From Treponema sp. (lineage in GTDB: Bacteria; Spirochaetota; Spirochaetia; Treponematales; Treponemataceae): DNA of 41,014 nucleotides. Within the stretch, counting starts at the first letter, position 1. Each line of letters starts with the position of its first letter. This document shows, piece after piece, positions 26,357 through 34,278 of this stretch. The notes under the pieces are model-generated. The model was given only the letters and a program-made list of their open reading frames with translations, was not told where the DNA came from and made no database searches. The stretch is taken from positions 1-41,014 of the forward strand of contig JAEDFM010000018.1 in the NCBI GenBank assembly GCA_016292805.1. Reading direction: 5' to 3'. The position numbers and the translations under genes were made by a program.

Positions 26357-26926
26357 TTAAAGATTTAATAATACATAGGCAGAAATCATATTATCTGAAG
26401 TTTTGTTGCCTCGTGGTATATGTTTCCAGCTTACACCTATGGTTGGAAGTATGTGGGATTTAAAATCGTGGGCAAAATTATATTCCAGTAAAAACTTGAA
26501 GCCGTTTCCCCAGGAAGAATTACCTGTATAAGGGCTTGATTCTGGCATTTGAACATTGTCATACCGCATACCAAAAGTATAAGCCATTCCTCCGCAAAGT
26601 CCGCCTAAACCAGGATATATTTTTACTCCAAATGGAAAATCATAATGAATATGATTTGAATGATTTTTGTTTTCTTTTACAAAATCGCAAAGAATATGGG
26701 CACCAGCAAAAAAAGTAATCTGTTTAAAAGGGTTTACATTTACTTCTGCCTGTGCACCAACTAATGCATGAGAGCCATGTAATGTTTTTACATCTTCTTT
26801 AATATCTTCATCTCCGTAAAATACTAAGCCGGACTGTGGACCAATAGAAAAACTAAAAAGATTTTCTACAGCAAATAATCCAGAGAAAATTGCAAAAAGA
26901 CTAAAAACAATAATGGCTCTCTTCAA
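26357..26926 (-). CDS. Short outer-membrane beta-barrel-type protein, hypothetical
   Basis: A cleavable signal peptide (RAIIVFSLFAIFSGLFA) is followed by about 170 residues with alternating hydrophobic strands and Gly/aromatic pairs (FFAGAHILCDFV, FGVKIYPGLGGLCGGMAYTFGMRYD, FKFLLEYNFAHDF, ISAYVLLNL). It resembles small eight-strand barrels that are numerous in treponemes. There is no recognisable functional motif. It begins 2 nt after the stop of the upstream membrane-protein gene, with AGAGG as ribosome site, so the two are cotranscribed. Confidence 0.6.
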   Translation of the reverse strand: MKRAIIVFSLFAIFSGLFAVENLFSFSIGPQSGLVFYGDEDIKEDVKTLHGSHALVGAQAEVNVNPFKQITFFAGAHILCDFVKENKNHSNHIHYDFPFGVKIYPGLGGLCGGMAYTFGMRYDNVQMPESSPYTGNSSWGNGFKFLLEYNFAHDFKSHILPTIGVSWKHIPRGNKTSDNMISAYVLLNL

Positions 26927-26928
26927 AA

Positions 26929-27351
26929 TTAGCCTCTTACTTTAATGATTGCACCAAGAATGATTAAGTGTGATGCAAAAGTGTAAAGGAAGTTGAGAAT
27001 GTTTTTGCCGTATTTAATTACTACAAGAACTCCCTTGTTTCCTAATACATCAACAAGAACCATAAATACGACCCAAATAATCATAACAATAAGCATAAGA
27101 ACAGAGTCAAGGCTTGTTCCAAGATTTACAAATAATCTTAAAAGAAGGAATACACCAAGAATAATTTCGATTACTGCCATTACAATGCAAAGTGCGTTTT
27201 CAATGCTTCCATCAAAAATTGAACGGATTGCAGCTGCAATTTCGTCTCCGCTTTTGCCACCCTGTAATGTCCAGATACCACCAACGATAAACATTAAACC
27301 AAGTGCAATCTGAAGAAGGATTGTACCAAATGATCTTTTTGTTGTTGCCAT
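26929..27351 (-). CDS. Four-helix membrane protein, hypothetical
   Basis: The 140-residue protein has four predicted membrane helices (about 10-28, 52-73, 82-105, 112-135) and a short charged loop with GGKSGDEIAAAIRSIF after the first helix. The general look is that of small DoxX-like or DUF4870-like membrane proteins, but I cannot assign a family. AAGGAG lies 6-11 nt before the ATG. Its neighbours on both sides are also small membrane or envelope proteins. Confidence 0.6.
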   Translation of the reverse strand: MATTKRSFGTILLQIALGLMFIVGGIWTLQGGKSGDEIAAAIRSIFDGSIENALCIVMAVIEIILGVFLLLRLFVNLGTSLDSVLMLIVMIIWVVFMVLVDVLGNKGVLVVIKYGKNILNFLYTFASHLIILGAIIKVRG

Positions 27352-27388
27352 AGTTTTTCTCCTTTATATATATTATTAAGCTTTCAGG

Positions 27389-27847
27389 TTAGCGGTAAAC
27401 TACTCTGAAAACTTGAAATACCAGTTTAATATCAGGTGTAAATTCAAAACCAAGAATTGCACCTTCGTCTTCCAGATTTTCCTGTTTTTTAAGACGCCAT
27501 TGCTCCAGGTTTTCATCTTCACCTTCTTTTTGAGCCATGCCCCATGTAACATCGTTAAACGGAATAACATGAACATCTGTTATTTCTATAACGCAGGCTG
27601 GATCTCCATTGCGGTCAAGAACTGTATATAATTCCCCAGATATTGGTAGTGGTTCTCCATCAATCTGAAAAGTTGCAAAGCTGGAAAAGAAAGCTGTTTT
27701 CTGCCCGTTTAACACAAGAGAAACCATTTCGTCTCCAGCAAAGCCTTTTGCTTCAAAGGTAAGATCCCCGGCACAACGGTCTTCTGGATCACGGCCAGTT
27801 TCTCGAAGGAATTTTTCCCAATATAAATCTAATTCGTGTTCTGTCAT
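27389..27847 (-). CDS. ASCH-domain protein
   Basis: The whole 152-residue protein matches the ASCH fold (PUA-like): an N-terminal helix (LDLYWEKFLRETGRD), then LVLNGQKTAFFSS with the G-x-K-x-[AT] RNA-binding-type signature, VLDRNGDPACVIEITDVHVIPFNDV, a helix with EDENLEQWRLKKQE and the last strands LVFQVFRVVY. ASCH proteins are thought to bind RNA or nucleotides; one E. coli member (YqfB) is an N4-acetylcytidine amidohydrolase. The function here is unknown. It lies 9 nt after the small membrane protein gene upstream. Confidence 0.82.
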   Translation of the reverse strand: MTEHELDLYWEKFLRETGRDPEDRCAGDLTFEAKGFAGDEMVSLVLNGQKTAFFSSFATFQIDGEPLPISGELYTVLDRNGDPACVIEITDVHVIPFNDVTWGMAQKEGEDENLEQWRLKKQENLEDEGAILGFEFTPDIKLVFQVFRVVYR

Positions 27848-27856
27848 ATTTATTAC

Positions 27857-28147
27857 CTATTGCCTTCTTGCAAGCATAATTATAAAAGCAATAATAAAAA
27901 AGAGGCTTGGAACTGTAGTGCTTAAAAGAGTAGAAAGAGGAATTCCAAGCACAGTTATAGATGTAGGGGAGAGTACTCCAAGTTTTACCAGTAGCTCAAA
28001 AACAATTGCTGCGTAAGAACATAAAAAACCACCAACCATAGACATCCAGGCTGCATCTCTTGTTTTAGACATTAAAAGAATGGCCAGAAATGCCACAATT
28101 GCACCTACAGAAAGCTGAATTATAAACAATAGAATATCAGGATTCAT
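27857..28147 (-). CDS. Small three-helix membrane protein, hypothetical
   Basis: The 96 residues consist almost entirely of three hydrophobic segments (about 4-25, 32-55, 70-92) joined by short loops, ending MLARRQ on the predicted cytoplasmic side. I do not recognise a family. GGAG lies 6-9 nt before the ATG. It sits between the unknown 263-residue gene (18 nt upstream) and the ASCH gene (9 nt downstream), so it is an internal operon gene. Confidence 0.6.
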   Translation of the reverse strand: MNPDILLFIIQLSVGAIVAFLAILLMSKTRDAAWMSMVGGFLCSYAAIVFELLVKLGVLSPTSITVLGIPLSTLLSTTVPSLFFIIAFIIMLARRQ

Positions 28148-28165
28148 ACTATCTCCATTATACTA

Positions 28166-28957
28166 CTAAAATGCAAAAGGTGCGTTTTTTAAACCAGTAA
28201 AGGTTCCTCTGTCTGCACCAAATGGAATTATGGAACATTCATTGTAGTTAGGGTTGAAAGCAATTCCTAAATCAAGACAATGAAGGATAAATTTGTCGTA
28301 AACCTGTTCTGGCATTTTTGGTCTTAAATAAGGTCCTTTGCGTTCAAAATACTTAGTAAGAACAGGATCATAGATAAACCAGTCTTTTTCTTCCCGTTCC
28401 TGTAATGCTGCAATCAGATTATAAACAGCTCTTGTAATAGCTGTATTTAATGCAAATGGAATTGAAGTTTGATTTGGTAAAAGCTTTGAAATATCTGAAT
28501 TTAATGTCTCTGATTTTACTGCAAGAATATAGATTGTGTCTGTCCAAGGTAATGGAGGCTGAATAACAACACAGTCTGCTGAGCTTGCATTGTTATTGTC
28601 CAAAGCCCATGGTTTATAAATTGTTGTACTGTCTTTAGAAATAAGAATACCTGCCTTTACAGCATCCATTTTGGAATTAAAGAAAAATACTTTGCGTTCA
28701 GAAACCAGAAGTGAAGAAACTGCTTTTTCAATGCGAGGAGAATCTTCGCAGATAAATGACCCAACCTGACCACGGCATAATACATTTTTAAAATGAGTAA
28801 ATGCATTTCCGCCTTCCCATCCAAGAATAGCACGGCCGCCTTCCTGATAGCAGTCTGTTATGCGCACACCTTTTTTAGTATAAAGATAGCAATTTCTTGC
28901 ACGGGTAACAAAACCATAGCGAGTATATAATTCATTGTAAAATTCAGTTTTATTCAT
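28166..28957 (-). CDS. Unknown 263-residue protein, possibly a reduced aminotransferase-like fold
   Basis: I cannot assign this protein with confidence. Its start (RYGFVTRARNCYLYTKKGVRITDCYQEGG) recalls the first strands of class-III PLP aminotransferases (R-A-x-G-x-Y-L-x-D-x-x-G-x-x-Y-x-D), and its end (CLDLGIAFNPNYNECSIIPF) recalls their last domain (G-V-x-L-P-P-S-x-x-E). The middle is far too short for a full enzyme and I see no clear PLP-lysine motif, so if related it is a degenerate or non-catalytic version. It is cytoplasmic by composition. As first gene of the five-gene minus-strand set its ATG lies 6 nt from a TATAAT and has no Shine-Dalgarno. Confidence 0.55.
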   Translation of the reverse strand: MNKTEFYNELYTRYGFVTRARNCYLYTKKGVRITDCYQEGGRAILGWEGGNAFTHFKNVLCRGQVGSFICEDSPRIEKAVSSLLVSERKVFFFNSKMDAVKAGILISKDSTTIYKPWALDNNNASSADCVVIQPPLPWTDTIYILAVKSETLNSDISKLLPNQTSIPFALNTAITRAVYNLIAALQEREEKDWFIYDPVLTKYFERKGPYLRPKMPEQVYDKFILHCLDLGIAFNPNYNECSIIPFGADRGTFTGLKNAPFAF

Positions 28958-28963
28958 AGTTTA

Positions 28964-28992
28964 ATTATAACAAAAAAATGGCACAGTGTCTT
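28964..28992 (-). promoter_or_regulatory. Promoter of the 28957-26357 gene set, overlapping a terminator
   Basis: On the minus strand AAGACA (28992-28987), 17-bp spacer and a perfect TATAAT (28969-28964) stand 6 nt before the ATG at 28957. The -35 and spacer lie within the gguB terminator hairpin and its T-run. Confidence 0.55.
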
Positions 28993-29008
28993 TTACAACA
29001 CTGTGCCA
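28972..29008 (-). terminator. Rho-independent terminator of the sugar-transport operon
   Basis: A perfect 11-bp stem (29008-28998 with 28989-28979, TGGCACAGTGT type) with an 8-nt loop is followed on the minus strand by seven T. It lies about 30 bp after gguB. Confidence 0.88.
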
Positions 29009-29039
29009 AAAACTAATGAGTTTTTTACTTATGGAGGAA

Positions 29040-30287
29040 CTATTTAGAGGATTTCTTTTTCTTAGATACTACGTCAAAGATTACGGCTGCAAGAAGAACC
29101 AAACCTTTAACTGCTCTCTGCCAGTTCATATCTACACCAAGGATAGACATACCGTTGTTCAATACACCCATGAAGATAGCACCAATTACAGCACCTGTAA
29201 CTGTACCTGTTCCACCGTATGCTGAAGCACCACCGATGAAACAAGATGCGATAGCATCCATTTCATAGTTCTGACCAGCTGTTGGCTGAGCAGAGTTCAA
29301 ACGAGCAATTGTTACAAGAGCAGCAATTGCAGAGATAAAGCCCATGTTTGTATAAGCAAAGAACATTACATTGTTTGTATTTACACCAGACAAGCGGGCA
29401 GCTTTTTCGTTACCACCAATAGCATAGAGGTAGCGGCCTGGAATTGTGTTCTGTGTAAAGTAACCATATACTGCAATGATGATTGCAAGAAGAATAAGGA
29501 TTACAGGAATACCACGGTCACGAGCAAGGAACTGTCCAAGTACAAGAATTACAAGTGAAAGTACAACAAGTTTTGCAATGAAAGAACCTTTTGAAGAAAC
29601 TGTGTAGTTCTTCTTAATCTTCTTCTGACGGTTGATGATTTCCATAGCAACATAAGCAATGATACAGATCAATGTAATTCCAAGAGTGATGAGTAATGTG
29701 AATTTATCAACATATTCACCCAATAAATCTAATTCACCAAACTTTTCTGTAATTGCTTCGCTTGGGTTTGGAAGGAAGCTTTCAAAAAGATTCAAGTATT
29801 TCTGTGGAAATGGAGCAATTGGTTTACCATCAAGAACGATAGTTGCAACACCACGCCAAAGTAACATACCTGCAAGAGTTGTAATAAATGGTGGAATGTG
29901 AACATAAGCAATAAAGAAACCGTGGAATGCACCAATCATTGTACCAATAACAAGACAGGCAATGATTGACAACCAGATAGGCCAGCCCCAGTTTACAATG
30001 AATACACCAGCTAAAGCACCAACAAGGGCAACAATAGAACCAACAGACAAATCGATGTTACCACCAGTAAGGATACACATAAGCATACCTGTAGCAAGGA
30101 TAACTACATAAGCATTCTGTCTGATAATATTTGTAATATTTGCAGGAGCAAACAATGAACCGTGATTAGATGCTCTAATCAAGATTTCAAAAAGTACCAT
30201 TACACCAACAAGAACAGCAACCATTGTGTTGCTCTTTAATACACTTTTAAGTGTGGCACCTATTTTATTATTTTTTTTATCTTCCAT
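29040..30287 (-). CDS. gguB: Multiple-sugar ABC transporter permease (GguB/XylH type)
   Basis: The 415-residue protein has about ten membrane helices and the permease signatures of the ribose/xylose class: NIIRQNAYVVILATGMLMCILTGGNIDLSVGS near the N-terminus, and GGNEKAARLSGVN with ASCFIGGASAYGGTGTV in the second half. The central charged loop (NRQKKIKKNY) and length match GguB/XylH rather than the shorter RbsC. It forms the membrane channel for the sugar delivered by ChvE and energised by GguA. A clear AGGAG lies 9 nt before the ATG. It is the last gene of the operon and is followed by a strong terminator. Confidence 0.9.
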   Translation of the reverse strand: MEDKKNNKIGATLKSVLKSNTMVAVLVGVMVLFEILIRASNHGSLFAPANITNIIRQNAYVVILATGMLMCILTGGNIDLSVGSIVALVGALAGVFIVNWGWPIWLSIIACLVIGTMIGAFHGFFIAYVHIPPFITTLAGMLLWRGVATIVLDGKPIAPFPQKYLNLFESFLPNPSEAITEKFGELDLLGEYVDKFTLLITLGITLICIIAYVAMEIINRQKKIKKNYTVSSKGSFIAKLVVLSLVILVLGQFLARDRGIPVILILLAIIIAVYGYFTQNTIPGRYLYAIGGNEKAARLSGVNTNNVMFFAYTNMGFISAIAALVTIARLNSAQPTAGQNYEMDAIASCFIGGASAYGGTGTVTGAVIGAIFMGVLNNGMSILGVDMNWQRAVKGLVLLAAVIFDVVSKKKKSSK

Positions 30288-30308
30288 TTTTATTCTCCTA
30301 TTTGAAAA

Positions 30309-31850
30309 CTAGATATTGTCTGATTTTCCTGAATTAATGATTTCAGCCATAATTTTTTCCTGTGTTGCAGTTTTTCCATCCATTTCTGCAATGAACTTGC
30401 CTTCGTTCATAACATAAATACGATCACACATACCAAGGATTTCAGGCATTTCAGATGAAATCATGATTACAGATTTACCTTCAGCTACCATCTTGTTGAT
30501 GATACAGTAGATTTCATACTTGGCACCAACATCGATACCTCTTGTTGGTTCATCAAGAATAAGAATATCTGGTTCTGCAAAAAGCCATTTTCCAAGTAAA
30601 ACCTTCTGCATATTTCCACCGGAAAGATTTCCTACATCTTCCATTACGCTGGCACATTTTGTATGCATAGCTTTTGCCATATCAATTGAAACCTGACGTT
30701 CTTTATCAAAGTCAATGATATAGTTTTTAGAAATACCTTCTGGGTTAGCTGCAGTAGTATTTTTACAGATTGATTCAGAAAGAATAAGTCCGTTTCCTTT
30801 ACGGTCTTCTGTAACATAAGCAATCTTACTTTTAATTGCTGATTTTACATTAGGGAAAGAAACTTCCTTTCCGTTCATATATATATGTCCCTGGATGTTT
30901 GTACCATAAGAACGGCCAAAAATACTCATGGCAAGTTCTGTACGGCCGGCACCCATAAGGCCAGAGATACCAAGTACTTCACCTTTACGAAGATTAAAGT
31001 TTATGTGGTCGCAAACCTTAATACCGTCGAATACAGGATGATCAACGCACCAGTCTTTTACTTCAAAACAAACTTCGCCAACTTTTGATTCACGTTTAGG
31101 GAAGCGGTCTGTTAAGCTGCGTCCAACCATAGCTGAAATAATTGTATCTTCTGAAAAGTCGTCTTTTGTCTTATCAAGAGATGTGATAGATGTACCATCG
31201 CGAATAACGGTAATCTTATCAGCAACATATGAAACTTCATTCAACTTGTGTGAAATGATGATTGAAGTCATTCCTTGTTTTTTAAATTCAAGAAGCAAAT
31301 CCAAAAGGTGTTTTGCTTCAGTATCGTTTAATGATGCTGTAGGTTCATCAAGAATAAGAAGCTTTACTTTTTTTCCTAAAGCTTTAGCAATTTCAACAAG
31401 CTGCTGTTTACCAACACCAATGTCTTTAATTAAAGTCTTAGATGAATCTTTAAGTCCTACTTTTGTCAAAAGCTCCTGAGCTTTATCGTAAGTTTCTGAC
31501 CAGTTGATTTTTGCTGCTGTTCCACGTTCATTACCGAGGAACATATTTTCTGCGATAGAAAGAAGTGGAACAAGGGCCAATTCCTGATGAATAATTACAA
31601 TTCCCTTAGCTTCACTATCTTTGATTTTCTGAAATTTACAGATTTCTCCATCATAAACAATATCACCGGTGTAAGTACCAAAAGGATAAATACCAGATAA
31701 AACGTTCATCAAAGTAGATTTGCCGGCACCGTTTTCACCACAAATAGCGTGGATTTCGCCTTCTTCAACTGTAAGATTTACGTTATCCAGTGCCTTTACA
31801 CCAGGAAATATCTTGGTAATGTTTTTCATTTCCAATAATATTTTAGCCAT
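30309..31850 (-). CDS. gguA: Multiple-sugar ABC transporter ATPase (GguA/XylG type)
   Basis: Two ABC domains are fused in one 513-residue chain, as in monosaccharide importers. Domain 1 has GENGAGKST (about 38-46), signature region IGVGKQQLVEIAKAL and LLILDEPTASLND. Domain 2 has the family's degenerate Walker A GLMGAGRTE, LSGGNMQKVLLGKWL and ILILDEPTRGIDVGAKYEIY. It hydrolyses ATP at the cytoplasmic face of the importer. The ribosome site GAGGGG is strong. It lies 21 nt before gguB and 126 nt after chvE; the latter gap carries a large inverted repeat that may uncouple expression. Confidence 0.93.
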   Translation of the reverse strand: MAKILLEMKNITKIFPGVKALDNVNLTVEEGEIHAICGENGAGKSTLMNVLSGIYPFGTYTGDIVYDGEICKFQKIKDSEAKGIVIIHQELALVPLLSIAENMFLGNERGTAAKINWSETYDKAQELLTKVGLKDSSKTLIKDIGVGKQQLVEIAKALGKKVKLLILDEPTASLNDTEAKHLLDLLLEFKKQGMTSIIISHKLNEVSYVADKITVIRDGTSITSLDKTKDDFSEDTIISAMVGRSLTDRFPKRESKVGEVCFEVKDWCVDHPVFDGIKVCDHINFNLRKGEVLGISGLMGAGRTELAMSIFGRSYGTNIQGHIYMNGKEVSFPNVKSAIKSKIAYVTEDRKGNGLILSESICKNTTAANPEGISKNYIIDFDKERQVSIDMAKAMHTKCASVMEDVGNLSGGNMQKVLLGKWLFAEPDILILDEPTRGIDVGAKYEIYCIINKMVAEGKSVIMISSEMPEILGMCDRIYVMNEGKFIAEMDGKTATQEKIMAEIINSGKSDNI

Positions 31851-31873
31851 TGGAACCCCTCTTTTTTAATAAA

Positions 31874-31962
31874 GAATTAAGAATGGAGAATTAAGAATTA
31901 GTATTTAATGAAAAGAGTTAAGAATCGGATTTCTCCAATTCTTAACTCTTTATTCTTAATTC
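31874..31962 (-). repeat. Nested GAATTAAGAAT repeats and stem-loop between chvE and gguA
   Basis: GAATTAAGAAT occurs directly at 31874-31884 and 31888-31898 and inverted at 31952-31962. Inside, 31912-31925 pairs perfectly with 31938-31951 (14 bp, 12-nt loop). Placed just after the binding-protein gene, such a structure would stabilise chvE mRNA or trim downstream transcription, giving more binding protein than transporter. The repeat unit looks like a mobile spacer repeat rather than a tuned terminator. Confidence 0.75.
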
Positions 31963-31976
31963 ATGATTGAATTAGT

Positions 31977-33041
31977 CTATTTAAGCTGAGCTTCTGTGTA
32001 ATATCCAGATTCGATCAACAATGCTTTGTAGTTGTCTTTTGTTCCGAATACTGGTTCACAAAGGAATGAAGGGATAACTCCAGTTCCATTGTTATAAGTT
32101 TTTGTATCGTTTACAGGTGGTTTAGAACCTTTCATGATTGCGTCAACCATTTCTACTACTTTTGAAGCAAGAGTACGTGTATCTTTGAAGATAGACATAG
32201 CCTGTGTTCCCTTCAACATGTTTTTAACTGCAACGATATCACAGTCCTGACCAGTGATGATTGGGAAGTTAGCAGCTGTATAACCAGCAGAAAGAAGAGC
32301 GTTTGTTACACCGTTAGCTGTAGAGTCGTTTGAACAGTAAACAGCGTCAAGTTTCTTTCCTTTTGGACCATATTTGTTAGAAGTAATAAGGTTTTCCATA
32401 CGTTTCTGAGCTTCTTCTGTAGACCAGTTCAATGTAGCAGCCTGAGCTTTTTCTGTCTGTCCAGATGGACATACGATTACGCCAGATTTGATGTATGGAG
32501 TAAGGATATCCATAGCACCACCAAAGAAGAAGTTGATGTTGTTGTCACCTGGATCACCTGTGAAGAATTCCATGTAAACTGGGTTAGAAGCTGTACGATC
32601 TTTAAGACCGAGTTTTTCAACAAGGTACTCACCCTGGATTGTACCAACCTTGTAGTTATCGAATGTAGCGTAGTATGAAACAGCTTTTGTGTTCATAATA
32701 AGACGGTCGTAAGCGATAACCTTAACCTTCTTTTTACGAGCCTGATCAAGTACGTTAGAAAGAGAGTTACCATCGATAGAAGCGATTACGAGAACTTTAC
32801 ATCCACCAGTAATCATATTTTCGATCTGTGATACCTGTGTTGGAATATCATTTGCAGCATACTGAAGATCTACTGTGTAGCCTGCTTTTTCCAACTGAGC
32901 TTTCATGTTAGCACCGTCCTGGTTCCAACGCTGTAAGTCTTTTGTAGGCATAGAAACACCAACTTTTGTTGATGCTGGTTTTGCGAATACTGCAGCTGAT
33001 AATGTTACTGCAGCTAAAAGAATAGCAATAATTTTTTTCAT
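31977..33041 (-). CDS. chvE: ChvE-like periplasmic multiple-sugar-binding protein
   Basis: This is the substrate-binding protein of the importer. A signal peptide ends at AVFA (residue 20), and the mature chain follows the ChvE/XylF pattern: VGVSMPTKDLQRWNQDG, IPTQVSQIENMI, AYDRLIMNTKAVSYYATFDN, MEFFTGDPGDNNINFFFGGAM, AVYCSNDSTANGV, GQDCDIVAVKNML and YNNGTGVIPSFLCEP. ChvE of Agrobacterium binds several aldoses; the sugar here is probably a pentose or hexose but is not decided. The gene has its own promoter, a leader of about 48 nt and AGGAG 9 nt before the ATG. Its paralogue (33227-34270) is encoded just upstream. Confidence 0.92.
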   Translation of the reverse strand: MKKIIAILLAAVTLSAAVFAKPASTKVGVSMPTKDLQRWNQDGANMKAQLEKAGYTVDLQYAANDIPTQVSQIENMITGGCKVLVIASIDGNSLSNVLDQARKKKVKVIAYDRLIMNTKAVSYYATFDNYKVGTIQGEYLVEKLGLKDRTASNPVYMEFFTGDPGDNNINFFFGGAMDILTPYIKSGVIVCPSGQTEKAQAATLNWSTEEAQKRMENLITSNKYGPKGKKLDAVYCSNDSTANGVTNALLSAGYTAANFPIITGQDCDIVAVKNMLKGTQAMSIFKDTRTLASKVVEMVDAIMKGSKPPVNDTKTYNNGTGVIPSFLCEPVFGTKDNYKALLIESGYYTEAQLK

Positions 33042-33096
33042 AAAAAAACACTCCTAATATTTTTTTAACAGGTCAACGACCTTACATTAGAAGTGT

Positions 33097-33125
33097 ATAA
33101 TAAATAGCGGTTATAAATTTGTTAA
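33097..33125 (-). promoter_or_regulatory. chvE promoter
   Basis: On the minus strand TTAACA (33125-33120), 17-bp spacer and TATTAT (33102-33097) predict transcription from about 33090. The AGGAG at 33055-33051 lies in the leader. Confidence 0.75.
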
Positions 33126-33161
33126 AAATCTTACTTTTCTTGGTATTTTATGATAAAAGAC

Positions 33162-33225
33162 TCTAGAAATTGCTAAAATTTTCGTATAAATCTAGATTTT
33201 TTTGTGGTCAAAAAAGTCTAGATTT
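33162..33225 (-). promoter_or_regulatory. Candidate regulator-binding sites upstream of the chvE promoter
   Basis: Three TCTAGA palindromes stand at 33162-33167, 33191-33196 and 33217-33222, spaced 29 and 26 bp. The upper two are arms of a larger inverted repeat (33188-33196 AAATCTAGA with 33217-33225, and T/A tracts inside). They lie 37-100 bp upstream of the -35, where an AraC-type activator such as the neighbouring YesN-like protein would bind. The large hairpin also follows the upstream gene's stop by one base, but no T-run follows it. Confidence 0.5.
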
Positions 33226-33226
33226 A

Positions 33227-34270
33227 CTACTGGAATCCATAAATACTTGGGTAAGAATGGAAGCCTGAGCCAATAATTACTTCATCAATATTAGATTTAT
33301 CTACAAGAACAGGTTCCAGCCAGATTGCAGGAATGTTGCCGGCCCCATTGTTAATAGGTTTGATTGTGTAGCCTTTATTTGAAATATCTTCCCCACGGGC
33401 AAGGTAAACTGCAAATTCAGCTGTAAGTTCTGCCAGTGCATTGATTGGTTTAAAAATTGTGAAAACCTGTTTATCCTGAACAATAGCCTGACAGGCCGCA
33501 ATATCAGCATCCTGACCGCAAACTAAAATGTGGGAATCGTTATAATAACGAGAAATAGCCTGGATTACACTGGAAGCAATTGCATCGTTTCCACAAATTA
33601 CAGCATCAGGAATGTTTTTTTCAGAAATAAGGCGAGCCATTTCCTGGTAGGAAAGGTCGTAGTTCCAGCCGCTGGTATAAAATTTGTGGGCAATTGTAAT
33701 TGGTGTATTTTTAAGTGTGTTGGCAATTCCGTTTTCGATTAATGTCATATTGTAGTCATCTTCAGAACCAAGAATTTCAAACCAGCGGGTTCCTGTGCTT
33801 CGTGAAAGTAATCCACCTGCCATAAATTCTCCAACCTTCTGACTGTCGATAGTAAGATATAAATCTACATCTGCATTAAAAATAAGGCGGTCATAGGAGA
33901 TTACAGGAATGCCCTTACTTTTGATTTTTGCAATTGAATCTGAAAGTGAATCTGCATCTTTAGGCAGGATGACAAATACATCTACATTGCGTTCAAGTAA
34001 ATATAAAAGCTGACGATTCTGTTCTTCTACACTGTTGCCTGCATTCTGTACAATTGCATCGGCACCAAGTTCTTTTAGTTTATTAATGAATACATCCAGA
34101 TCCCGCTGCCAGCGTTCAATAGCCAGAGTATCAATTGAAAAGCCAACTGTAATTCGTTCATTTTTACTTTCAGAATTCTTTTTATCGTTATTTTTATTTT
34201 GCTTTGCAGAGCAGGAAACAAGAATTGTGATTAAGGTGAATAAAATCATTACTTTTATAAACTTTTTCAT
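33227..34270 (-). CDS. ChvE/XylF-like sugar-binding lipoprotein, candidate sensor
   Basis: The protein is a paralogue of ChvE at 31977-33041: shared landmarks are VGFSIDTLAIERWQRD, VISYDRLIFNADVDLYLTID, KVGEFMAGGLL, AVICGNDAIASSV, CGQDADIAACQAI, INNGAGNIPAIWLEP and a final GSGFHS. Unlike ChvE it carries a lipoprotein signal (ILVSC, Cys20) followed by a Lys/Asn/Ser linker, so it is tethered to a membrane. It lies 8 nt after the response-regulator gene and shares that operon, separated from the transporter by a promoter. This placement, like XylFII in clostridia, suggests it presents sugar to the histidine kinase rather than serving uptake; a second importer subunit is the alternative. Confidence 0.85.
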   Translation of the reverse strand: MKKFIKVMILFTLITILVSCSAKQNKNNDKKNSESKNERITVGFSIDTLAIERWQRDLDVFINKLKELGADAIVQNAGNSVEEQNRQLLYLLERNVDVFVILPKDADSLSDSIAKIKSKGIPVISYDRLIFNADVDLYLTIDSQKVGEFMAGGLLSRSTGTRWFEILGSEDDYNMTLIENGIANTLKNTPITIAHKFYTSGWNYDLSYQEMARLISEKNIPDAVICGNDAIASSVIQAISRYYNDSHILVCGQDADIAACQAIVQDKQVFTIFKPINALAELTAEFAVYLARGEDISNKGYTIKPINNGAGNIPAIWLEPVLVDKSNIDEVIIGSGFHSYPSIYGFQ

Positions 34271-34278
34271 TTTTTCCT

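Noticed and set aside
33188..33225. Intrinsic terminator after the binding lipoprotein gene
   Set aside because: The inverted repeat is good but the minus strand has no T-run after it; an operator role fits equally well.
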